Assembly: GCA_934408705.1 (NCBI GenBank) | Contig: CAKRVL010000138.1 | Coordinates: forward strand, 1-5,043 | Length of the DNA: 5,043 nt | Origin: an uncultured Blautia sp. | GTDB lineage: Bacteria; Bacillota; Clostridia; Lachnospirales; Lachnospiraceae | Direction: 5' to 3' | In this document: positions 1 to 5,043 of the stretch, in pieces | How positions within the stretch are numbered: position 1 is the first letter of the stretch | How the letters are laid out: every line of letters begins with the position of its first letter | Notes under the pieces: model-generated | Databases searched by the model: none | What the model was told of the DNA's origin: nothing | Seen by the model: only the letters and a program-made list of their open reading frames with translations | Made by a program: the position numbers and the translations under genes

Positions 1-3
1 TGA

Positions 4-10
4 AGAAAGG
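4..10 (+). promoter_or_regulatory. Ribosome binding site of the response regulator gene
   Basis: AGAAAGG lies 7 nt before the ATG at 18 and supports that start. No promoter can be seen, because only 17 bases precede the gene. It may be transcribed from an upstream gene such as a sensor kinase. Confidence 0.7.
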
Positions 11-17
11 ACAACAA

Positions 18-1196
18 ATGTACAACATACTTATTGTAGACGATGAACCAATTGTAAAAATCGCACTTCGCTCTATCCTTCCCTGGGAAGAGTACGGCTT
101 TTTCATCTGCGGGACTGCTGGAAATGGTTTAGAGGCCCTTTCCCTTGTTGAAAAGCAGCATCCCGATGTGATCATCACAGACCTGAAAATGCCGGGAATG
201 GACGGATTGGAACTTATCCGCACTTTGAAAGAAAAAAAATATCCCGGAGAAATTCTGGTACTTAGCAATTACGAAGATTTTGATTCTGTGCGAAGTGCTC
301 TCCTTCTGGGTGCTGCCGATTATCTGCTAAAAATCAAAATACAGGCAGATACTCTTCTTGCCTGCCTGAACAAAACCACTGAAAAGCTTCAGAAAAAAGC
401 AGGAGAAAAATCACCTGTTCCAGAAGAAACCATCTCTGAAAATAGAAACCGGCTGCTGCTTTCCTTTTTTCAGGGAGATGGCTCCCTCGCTTCTTTTATC
501 CAGGAGAATCGTGAAACCAAACTGGGCTTTATGGAAAAAGTCTGTGCCATATGCTATGTAACCTTTGAGAAATTTTTATCAAATGATGCTTTTTCCATAT
601 CTGCAAACCTTTTGCGGGACATGATTCTGGACGCTGTGCAGGGAGCCCTGCAGCCTTATATTCTTGTACTGAATGATTACAGCGCCCTGGTGGTATTTTC
701 CCAGAAAGAACTGACTGTAAGCCAGATCAAAGTGGAACAGCTGGTAAAAAAACTGTACAACCGATTTACCATGTACCAGTCCTTCGCTCCGGACATGCCT
801 TACCAGGAAAATCTGAAAAATTATGAAGAGGCAAGAAAAATCTATCAGAGTTTTCATCAGAATGAAGGACATTATAAAAATGATGTAGCAAAGACTATCG
901 CCTACATAGAGGAAAACTATATGCATCGTCTGACACTAGCTTCCATTTCCGCAAATGTGAATCTCAGTTCCAGTTATCTGTGCCGTGTTTTCAAATCTGA
1001 AGTCGGGATCAGCATTACCAGCTACCTGAATAATCTTCGCATCCGAAAAGCAGCTACACTAATAAAGGAACAAGATCTTTCCCTAAAAGAGATCTCTGCC
1101 ATGGTAGGAATTGACGACCAACTGTATTTTAGCCGATTGTTCAAGAAATGTATGGGAATCTCACCCTCTGAATATGGGAAGAAATTTCATCAGTAG
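18..1196 (+). CDS. YesN-type response regulator (receiver + AraC HTH)
   Basis: This 392-residue cytoplasmic protein is a two-component response regulator that should be phosphorylated by a sensor kinase and then bind DNA to control transcription. Residues 1-120 form the receiver domain. The acidic pair D8/D9, the phospho-acceptor D55 (in IITDLKMPGMDG), S83 and K105 are all present. Residues about 140-280 are a variable middle region. Residues about 290-388 carry two AraC-type helix-turn-helix motifs, including LTLASISANVNLSSSYLCRV and the closing FSRLFKKCMGISPSEY. The order and length match the YesN group, which in Firmicutes usually pairs with a YesM-type kinase and controls carbohydrate transport and breakdown genes. 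The start is set by an AGAAAGG ribosome site ending 7 nt before the ATG. The residue after K105 is Ile, where many receivers have Pro. The target genes cannot be read from the window; the convergent GH95 gene is a candidate. Confidence 0.93.
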   Translation: MYNILIVDDEPIVKIALRSILPWEEYGFFICGTAGNGLEALSLVEKQHPDVIITDLKMPGMDGLELIRTLKEKKYPGEILVLSNYEDFDSVRSALLLGAADYLLKIKIQADTLLACLNKTTEKLQKKAGEKSPVPEETISENRNRLLLSFFQGDGSLASFIQENRETKLGFMEKVCAICYVTFEKFLSNDAFSISANLLRDMILDAVQGALQPYILVLNDYSALVVFSQKELTVSQIKVEQLVKKLYNRFTMYQSFAPDMPYQENLKNYEEARKIYQSFHQNEGHYKNDVAKTIAYIEENYMHRLTLASISANVNLSSSYLCRVFKSEVGISITSYLNNLRIRKAATLIKEQDLSLKEISAMVGIDDQLYFSRLFKKCMGISPSEYGKKFHQ

Positions 1197-1240
1197 GTTT
1201 GTAAATTATAAATTCAATTCATTGTTCCATTACATTTTCT

Positions 1241-3496
1241 TTATATAAGTATCTTCCGATAACATTCTCCAGCATTTAAAAAGATTTCTTCTTCTGTGCC
1301 ATTATATGAAATTACCAGTTCCGAATCAATTGGAGATTTCAGCTCTATTTCCGTAATTTGCTTCTCTTTCCATTTGAAACCAACTGAGATATTACCAGGC
1401 GCTTTCACGCCCTCTGCTGTTCCATCTTTCCATTCATCTGGTAAAGCCGGAAGAAGAACAATTTTCTTTTCTTCATACTGAACCAGCATTTCCAGAATAG
1501 CAGCTGCAAATCCAAAATTTCCATCAATCTGAAACGGAGGATGGGCGCAAAGCATATTAGGATATATTCCGCCTCCTACCAAACTGCAGGTTTCTTCTCT
1601 TGTCATGCGAAGCTGATTTTTTAATAGCGTCAGAGCATGGTTTCCATCTCCTAACCTTGCCCACAAACAGGCCTTCCACGCCATACACCAGCCGGTTCCC
1701 TCATCGCCTCGCCTTTCAAGGGATGTTCTGCATGCTTCCATAAGAAGTGCATCCTCTTTATGAATCTGGTTTCCGGGATATAAGCCAAACAGATGTGAAA
1801 CATGTCTGTGATGGATTTCTGCTTCTGGATAATCATAAAACCATTCCTGAAGCTGCCCTTCTTTTCCGATTTTATAAGGCGGAAGTTTCTGAAGCGCAAT
1901 TTTTACAGCATCCGTAAAATCTTCCACTTTCAGAATTTCACATGCCCTTAAATACAGCCCAAACAACTCTTTTAATATGCTGATATCCATTGTTGAACCA
2001 AACGTGATGCTGTGTGTTGTCTGATCTGGTGCAAGGAATGTATTTTCAGGTGAAGTAGAAGGAGCAGTTACATAATATTCCTCATAAGGTACCAGATAGC
2101 CCAGATAAAATTCTACGGCTCCCCGTATAATCGGAAAAGCCTGCTTCTTAAAAAATGTTTCATCCAATGTATAGCAATAATGTTCCCATAAGTGACAGCA
2201 TAACCAACCTGAACTCATCGGCCACATAGAATACGTGCAGGGATTTTCATCCTGTCCAAATTGTCCGACCGGACTTGAGTGTCCCCAGATATCCAGATTG
2301 TGGTGGCTTACCCAGCCAGACAAATGATAAACATTTTTCGCTGTTTTTTCACCTTTTTTTGAGGTACGTTCTATCAGTTCAAGTAAAGGCATATGGCAAT
2401 CACCTAAATTAGCTTTTTCTGCCATCCAGTAATTCATTTCCGTATTTATATTCACGGTATAATTACTGCTCCAGGGAGCCCGCATATGGTGGTTCCAGAT
2501 TCCCTGAAGGTTTGTGCATTGTGAACCTGGTGCGGATGAACAGATCATCAGATAACGGGCATAATAAAACATTTTTAATACGCGGTCATTATCGAGTGAA
2601 TGGTTAATATCAAGATGCATACGGTTAAAATAGTTCGCATACACATCCATATGTGCCTTTTTTTGATTTTCGTAGCAAATGTGCTGGATGTTTTCCAACA
2701 TCTGGGCTTTCTTTAACGGATAGAGTTCTTTTTGGTTAAAATCCGTCACTCCAGATACGTAAATATACACATCATTTGAAGTATTTACAAAAAGCTTATC
2801 CTCTTGCTGATATACACTTCCCCCATCCGTCTGTACATATAGGCCAATCGCGAAACGAATTCCCTGCCCCTTCTCATAAACAACAGGATTGTCACAGGAA
2901 TAATAAGGCGGAGCTACATAAACAGGTGCCTCTCCTTCTAATACAATTCCATTTTCATTATACAAAGTATATTCGTGCCGTATTTTACTTTCTAACTTTA
3001 TTGTCATTTCAAGATTGCAGCTCCTGGGAGCATGATAATGAATTGCCATCACTGGCTCTACCATACTTACAAAGACTTCTCTCTGATAAACCAGGTCATC
3101 CTGACAATATTCTATTTTTTCAATTGCATTCGCTAAAGACAATTCTCTTTTATAAAAGCTATTTTCTTTTTGCATGGGTACTTTCGCATCAATGCAAAGC
3201 GTTCCTGCAGGCAGATAGCTTTCTGTCCAGTCTCCTAACACATTTTCTTTGCAATAATTCTCTGCTTCCTGGTAATGTCCCGCAAAAATCTGCTTTCTAA
3301 AAAAATCCCAATTGACATTTTTGTTTGGATTCTCCTTGTCTCTGCCATTCCCAGACCAGAGTGAATCCAGATTTAATTCTATTTTTTCATTTTGAAATCT
3401 TCCATAAGACATTGCCCCGATAGTTCCATTTCCAAGGGGCAATGCTTCATTCCAGGCTTCTGCTGGTTTATCAAAAATAAGTGCTAAACGATCCAT
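1241..3496 (-). CDS. GH95 glycosidase: alpha-L-fucosidase or alpha-L-galactosidase
   Basis: This 751-residue protein belongs to glycoside hydrolase family 95, inverting enzymes that remove terminal alpha-L-fucose (typically alpha-1,2-linked) or alpha-L-galactose from glycans. Residues 9-48 show the family's N-terminal signature (EALPLGNGTIGAM, then LNLDSLWSG). A beta-sandwich spans roughly residues 1-260, an (alpha/alpha)6 barrel roughly 300-670, and a small beta domain the C-terminus. Catalytic residues match those described for Bifidobacterium AfcA: N349 and N351 in VNINTEMNYW, the acid E484 in TSPENTF, and D658 in QIDGNFGF. No signal peptide or membrane anchor is visible, so it should act in the cytoplasm on imported oligosaccharides. 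The ATG at 3496 is chosen because GAGG lies 8 nt upstream, the family homology begins there, and a promoter lies just beyond it. An in-frame ATG at 3601 would add 35 unlike residues and start upstream of that promoter. T347, two residues before N349, bears on specificity (see findings). Confidence 0.93.
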   Translation of the reverse strand: MDRLALIFDKPAEAWNEALPLGNGTIGAMSYGRFQNEKIELNLDSLWSGNGRDKENPNKNVNWDFFRKQIFAGHYQEAENYCKENVLGDWTESYLPAGTLCIDAKVPMQKENSFYKRELSLANAIEKIEYCQDDLVYQREVFVSMVEPVMAIHYHAPRSCNLEMTIKLESKIRHEYTLYNENGIVLEGEAPVYVAPPYYSCDNPVVYEKGQGIRFAIGLYVQTDGGSVYQQEDKLFVNTSNDVYIYVSGVTDFNQKELYPLKKAQMLENIQHICYENQKKAHMDVYANYFNRMHLDINHSLDNDRVLKMFYYARYLMICSSAPGSQCTNLQGIWNHHMRAPWSSNYTVNINTEMNYWMAEKANLGDCHMPLLELIERTSKKGEKTAKNVYHLSGWVSHHNLDIWGHSSPVGQFGQDENPCTYSMWPMSSGWLCCHLWEHYCYTLDETFFKKQAFPIIRGAVEFYLGYLVPYEEYYVTAPSTSPENTFLAPDQTTHSITFGSTMDISILKELFGLYLRACEILKVEDFTDAVKIALQKLPPYKIGKEGQLQEWFYDYPEAEIHHRHVSHLFGLYPGNQIHKEDALLMEACRTSLERRGDEGTGWCMAWKACLWARLGDGNHALTLLKNQLRMTREETCSLVGGGIYPNMLCAHPPFQIDGNFGFAAAILEMLVQYEEKKIVLLPALPDEWKDGTAEGVKAPGNISVGFKWKEKQITEIELKSPIDSELVISYNGTEEEIFLNAGECYRKILI

Positions 3497-3504
3497 AGTC
3501 CAAT

Positions 3505-3508
3505 CCTC
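3505..3508 (-). promoter_or_regulatory. Ribosome binding site deciding the GH95 start
   Basis: Read on the minus strand, GAGG (in TGAGGATTGGACT) sits 8 nt before the ATG at 3496. It selects this start over the longer in-frame ATG at 3601. Confidence 0.75.
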
Positions 3509-3533
3509 AATTAATAAAAAATTTACTACAATA

Positions 3534-3562
3534 ATTTTATATGAACTAACTACTTTTTTCAA
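3534..3562 (-). promoter_or_regulatory. Sigma-A-type promoter of the GH95 gene
   Basis: On the minus strand, TTGAAA (3562-3557, 5 of 6 to the -35 consensus) is followed after exactly 17 nt by TAAAAT (3539-3534, 5 of 6 to the -10 consensus). Transcription would begin near 3527, giving a leader of about 30 nt that contains the GAGG ribosome site. This is inferred from consensus and spacing only. Confidence 0.7.
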
Positions 3563-3585
3563 GTCCGCACAACCAGCGGTATTCG

Positions 3586-3596
3586 TAAACGCTTTA
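3586..3596. promoter_or_regulatory. Palindrome TAAACGCTTTA, possible regulator site
   Basis: TAAA-CGC-TTTA is a perfect inverted repeat with a 3-nt centre. It is centred about 64 bp upstream of the predicted GH95 transcription start. The central CG and flanking A/T recall sites of LacI-family regulators, but the fit to a catabolite-response (cre) site is imperfect at both outer ends. The binding protein is unknown. Confidence 0.3.
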
Positions 3597-3605
3597 TGCA
3601 AAATG

Positions 3606-3618
3606 TTTCACAGTGAAA
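3606..3618. promoter_or_regulatory. Palindrome TTTCACAGTGAAA, possible operator
   Basis: TTTCAC-A-GTGAAA is a perfect 13-bp inverted repeat between the two divergent promoters. It ends 16 bp before the -35 box of the TetR gene and is centred about 85 bp upstream of the GH95 start of transcription. It is too short and has no T-tract to act as a terminator, so a protein-binding site is more likely. Its sequence differs from the TGAACnnnGTTCA operators nearby, so a different regulator would be expected. Confidence 0.4.
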
Positions 3619-3634
3619 AATATAAAAAAAGGTA

Positions 3635-3663
3635 TTGACAAGTCAAAATGAACGGTGTATAGT
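3635..3663 (+). promoter_or_regulatory. Strong sigma-A-type promoter of the TetR gene
   Basis: A perfect -35 box TTGACA (3635-3640) is followed after exactly 17 nt by TATAGT (3658-3663, 5 of 6 to consensus). Transcription should begin near 3670. An operator half-site fills part of the spacer and a full operator lies at the transcription start, so repression by a bound protein is expected. Confidence 0.85.
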
Positions 3664-3684
3664 TCCAACATGAACGGTGTTCAT
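3648..3684. promoter_or_regulatory. Tandem operator of the TetR-family repressor
   Basis: ATGAACGGTGT occurs twice, at 3648 and 3670, exactly 22 bp apart, about two helical turns. The second copy extends to the perfect inverted repeat ATGAAC-GGT-GTTCAT (3670-3684) at the predicted transcription start. The first copy has an intact left arm, but its right arm is replaced by the -10 box of the promoter. Placement across the promoter suggests autorepression by the TetR protein encoded just downstream; this is inferred. Confidence 0.75.
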
Positions 3685-3713
3685 CTAGTAGAATAACTAA
3701 TTGCCAATACATT

Positions 3714-3722
3714 GGAGAGGAG
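3714..3722 (+). promoter_or_regulatory. Ribosome binding site deciding the TetR start
   Basis: GGAGAGGAG is a strong Shine-Dalgarno sequence ending 7 nt before the GTG at 3730. It shows that translation begins at this GTG and not at the in-frame TTG at 3712, which would place the ribosome site inside the gene. Confidence 0.85.
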
Positions 3723-3729
3723 TAAATTC

Positions 3730-4287
3730 GTGAACCATCTTGCAACTTCAAAAGAAGACATATTAGCTGCAAGCAGAGAGCTAATCAAAGAAAACGGATG
3801 GACTGCTGTAAGCATACGTGCTGTTGCATCCCGATGTTCTGTTTCGGCTGGGACAATCTACAATTACTATGAATCCAAGGCCGATTTGCTTGGGGATACA
3901 ATTGAGAGTATTTGGCGTGAAATCTTTTTTTACCCTGAAGATGAACAGGTCTTTAAAGATGTTGCTGCTTGTATCTCATGGATTTATAAAAGACTGGAAT
4001 ATGGAAATGAGCAGTTTCCGGGCTTCTTTTCTCTGCATTCGTTTGGATTTATGAAGGATGAAAAAACGGATGGAAAGAAGAAAATGTTGCAGACATGGGG
4101 GCATATTCTTAATGGATTGTGTGATATATTAAAGAATGATCCTAAGATTCGTTCAGATGTATTTGATCAACAATTCACAGAAAAACAGTTTGCAGATATA
4201 TTATTTTCTTTAATATTAGTATCAATGATTCGTCAGGATTATAATCCGTCTTCGATATTGATGCTGATTAATAAAACATTATATTAA
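3730..4287 (+). CDS. TetR/AcrR-family transcriptional repressor
   Basis: This 185-residue protein is a TetR-family regulator, normally a dimeric repressor released from DNA when a small ligand binds its C-terminal domain. Residues about 7-54 form the N-terminal DNA-binding domain. The family pattern ILAASRELIKENGWTAVSIR is followed by the helix-turn-helix AVASRCSVSAGTIYNYYESK and ADLL, all typical. Residues 55-185 are helical, rich in aromatics and poorly conserved, as expected for a ligand and dimer domain, so the ligand cannot be named. The length is normal for the family. The start is the GTG at 3730, set by a strong ribosome site. The gene has its own promoter carrying two TGAAC-type sites, ends at an intrinsic terminator, and is followed by a membrane protein gene preceded by the same palindrome. 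Autoregulation and control of that neighbour are inferred. Confidence 0.92.
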   Translation: MNHLATSKEDILAASRELIKENGWTAVSIRAVASRCSVSAGTIYNYYESKADLLGDTIESIWREIFFYPEDEQVFKDVAACISWIYKRLEYGNEQFPGFFSLHSFGFMKDEKTDGKKKMLQTWGHILNGLCDILKNDPKIRSDVFDQQFTEKQFADILFSLILVSMIRQDYNPSSILMLINKTLY

Positions 4288-4320
4288 AATTCTCCCACAT
4301 TTGAGTGTGGGAAAATTTTT
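4285..4320 (+). terminator. Intrinsic terminator after the TetR gene
   Basis: TCCCACA (4293-4299) pairs perfectly with TGTGGGA (4306-4312) around a 6-nt loop. One C-A mismatch then leads into a further AAAATT/AATTTT pairing. The hairpin is followed by five T residues (4316-4320). It begins right after the TAA stop. Because A-rich sequence also lies on the left side, it may work in both directions. Confidence 0.85.
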
Positions 4321-4330
4321 AAGATAAAAT
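4301..4330 (+). promoter_or_regulatory. Possible promoter of the membrane protein gene
   Basis: TTGAGT (4301-4306, 4 of 6 to the -35 consensus) is followed after 18 nt by TAAAAT (4325-4330, 5 of 6 to the -10 consensus). This would start transcription near 4337, within the operator palindrome, mirroring the arrangement at the TetR promoter. The -35 box would overlap the loop of the TetR terminator. Another candidate -10, TATAAA at 4412-4417, has only a weak -35 (TTTAGC). Confidence 0.35.
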
Positions 4331-4342
4331 GAACAATGTTCA
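4330..4342. promoter_or_regulatory. Third TGAACnnnGTTCA operator, before membrane gene
   Basis: TGAAC-AAT-GTTCA is a perfect inverted repeat with the same arms and the same 3-nt spacing as the operator at the TetR promoter; only the centre differs (AAT instead of GGT). It lies between the TetR terminator and the membrane protein gene, so the TetR protein probably controls that gene too. Confidence 0.7.
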
Positions 4343-4430
4343 CTTATGTGTCTGAAAATGTACTTGGTTGTAATTATGTGAAAGCTGCTTTAGCAGTAAG
4401 ACATAGTTCAATATAAAATTTCAGAATAAG

Positions 4431-4436
4431 AAAGGA
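4431..4436 (+). promoter_or_regulatory. Ribosome binding site of the membrane protein gene
   Basis: AAAGGA lies 8 nt before the ATG at 4445 and supports that start. Confidence 0.75.
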
Positions 4437-4444
4437 TGTTTATT

Positions 4445-5043
4445 ATGCAGGCAATTGTAGAAACTTTATTTGATACCGTATATTTGTTTTCGGTAATCAC
4501 AATCGGAATTTTAATGATCCGCAAAAGCAAAGGAAACCGTCAGTTTACCATGTTTGGAATTATGGCAGTTCTTTTAGGAAGTGGAGATGCATTCCATCTG
4601 GTTCCTCGTGCAACAGCGCTTTGTACAACTGGTCTTGAGAACTTTACCGTACAGCTGGGGTTAGGCAAGTGGATTACTTCTATCACTATGACTATTTTTT
4701 ATGTCGTACTCTATCATATATGGCGTGAGCGTTATCAGATTAAAGGCTATAAAACAACTACAGCAGCTATCTATGGTCTTGCAGGATTAAGAATTGTTCT
4801 GTGTATGATGCCTCAGAATGCTTGGCTCAGTGCTGCTGCTCCGCTTTCCTGGGGAATCTACCGAAATATTCCGTTTGCACTGATGGGATTAATTATCATC
4901 GTTTTATTCTATAAAAGTGCAAAAGAAAATAATGATAGATCTTTCCGTTGGATGTGGCTGACAATCGTCCTGAGCTTTGCATTCTATATTCCAGTTGTAC
5001 TGTGGGCTGATGTAATTCCGATGATCGGCATGCTGATGATTCC
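4445..5043 (+). CDS. Multi-pass membrane protein, unknown function (partial)
   Basis: The reading frame is open from the ATG at 4445 to the window edge (199 full codons); the 3' end is missing. I do not recognise a named family. The product is strongly hydrophobic. Likely membrane segments lie at residues about 10-26, 36-53, 76-93, 106-122, 142-157 and 170-188, with a seventh beginning near 192, so an integral membrane protein is clear. Basic loops (RKSKGNR at 26-32, HIWRERYQIK at 91-100, and KSAKENNDRSFR at 157-168) suggest, by the positive-inside rule, that those loops face the cytoplasm. Segment 2 ends in an unusual polar run, GSGDAFHLVPR (45-55), with D48, H51 and R55. These residues could form a metal, ligand or catalytic site, but nothing shows which. 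The gene follows a TetR gene and shares its operator, as is common for transporters or lipid- or drug-responsive membrane proteins. No transporter motif is visible. Confidence 0.85.
   Translation, partial: MQAIVETLFDTVYLFSVITIGILMIRKSKGNRQFTMFGIMAVLLGSGDAFHLVPRATALCTTGLENFTVQLGLGKWITSITMTIFYVVLYHIWRERYQIKGYKTTTAAIYGLAGLRIVLCMMPQNAWLSAAAPLSWGIYRNIPFALMGLIIIVLFYKSAKENNDRSFRWMWLTIVLSFAFYIPVVLWADVIPMIGMLMI

Noticed and set aside
1..3. TGA at the window start as the stop codon of an upstream sensor kinase gene
   Set aside because: The spacing would suit an operon, but three bases cannot establish a reading frame.
579..926. 115-codon open frame on the minus strand inside the response regulator gene
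   Set aside because: It is antisense to the middle region of a confident gene, with low-complexity hydrophobic translation and no independent support.
1197..1240. Shared terminator between the convergent response regulator and GH95 genes
   Set aside because: The 44-bp gap is AT-rich with only weak AATTATAAATT-type symmetry and no GC stem, so no intrinsic terminator can be supported.
1651..1899. 82-codon frame on the minus strand inside the GH95 gene
   Set aside because: It is a shifted frame of the same strand within a gene whose own frame is intact and conserved.
2776..3300. 174-codon open frame on the plus strand inside the GH95 gene
   Set aside because: It lies antisense to a well-supported gene, its product resembles no known protein, and no ribosome site was noted.
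3584..3597. Catabolite-response (cre) site upstream of GH95
   Set aside because: The core AAACG and symmetry fit, but three of the outer conserved positions do not, so it is listed only as a palindrome.
3497..3601. N-terminal extension of the GH95 protein from the in-frame ATG at 3601
   Set aside because: The extra 35 residues do not look like GH95 or a signal peptide, the predicted promoter lies within them, and the ATG at 3496 has a good ribosome site.
3712..3729. TTG at 3712 as the TetR start
   Set aside because: It would put the strong GGAGAGGAG ribosome site inside the gene. The GTG at 3730 is correctly spaced from it.

Overview
The window is a moderately AT-rich stretch from a low-GC Gram-positive bacterium. 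A gut Clostridia species, probably Lachnospiraceae-like, fits best. That placement rests on four things: strong AGGAGG-type ribosome binding sites, sigma-A-like promoters, a YesN-type response regulator beside a glycoside hydrolase, and the style of the proteins. It is an inference, not a match to a known genome.

Layout. Positions 18-1196 (+) encode a complete YesN/AraC-type response regulator. Its partner sensor kinase, if linked, would lie to the left of the window. Facing it, with a gap of only 44 bp, is a complete cytoplasmic GH95 glycosidase (alpha-L-fucosidase or alpha-L-galactosidase) at 1241-3496 (-). All four expected catalytic residues are present. The 233-bp divergent intergenic region (3497-3729) holds a promoter for each neighbour, two palindromes of unknown use, and a tandem operator. 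A TetR-family repressor follows at 3730-4287 (+) and ends at a clear intrinsic terminator. After a 157-bp gap with another operator copy comes a multi-pass membrane protein of unrecognised function (4445 onward, +), cut by the right edge.

How the parts work together. The left half looks like one end of a carbohydrate-use locus: a two-component regulator of the kind that senses sugars, and an intracellular exo-glycosidase that would trim imported fucosylated or L-galactosylated oligosaccharides. No transporter or kinase is visible, so that link is inferred. The right half looks like a separate two-gene module. The palindrome TGAACnnnGTTCA occurs once at the TetR gene's transcription start (with a second, degenerate copy between -35 and -10) and once in front of the membrane protein gene. 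The simplest reading is that the TetR protein represses both itself and the membrane protein. This self-contained regulator-operator-membrane protein unit is the most interesting part of the window. No RNA genes, CRISPR arrays or mobile elements were seen.
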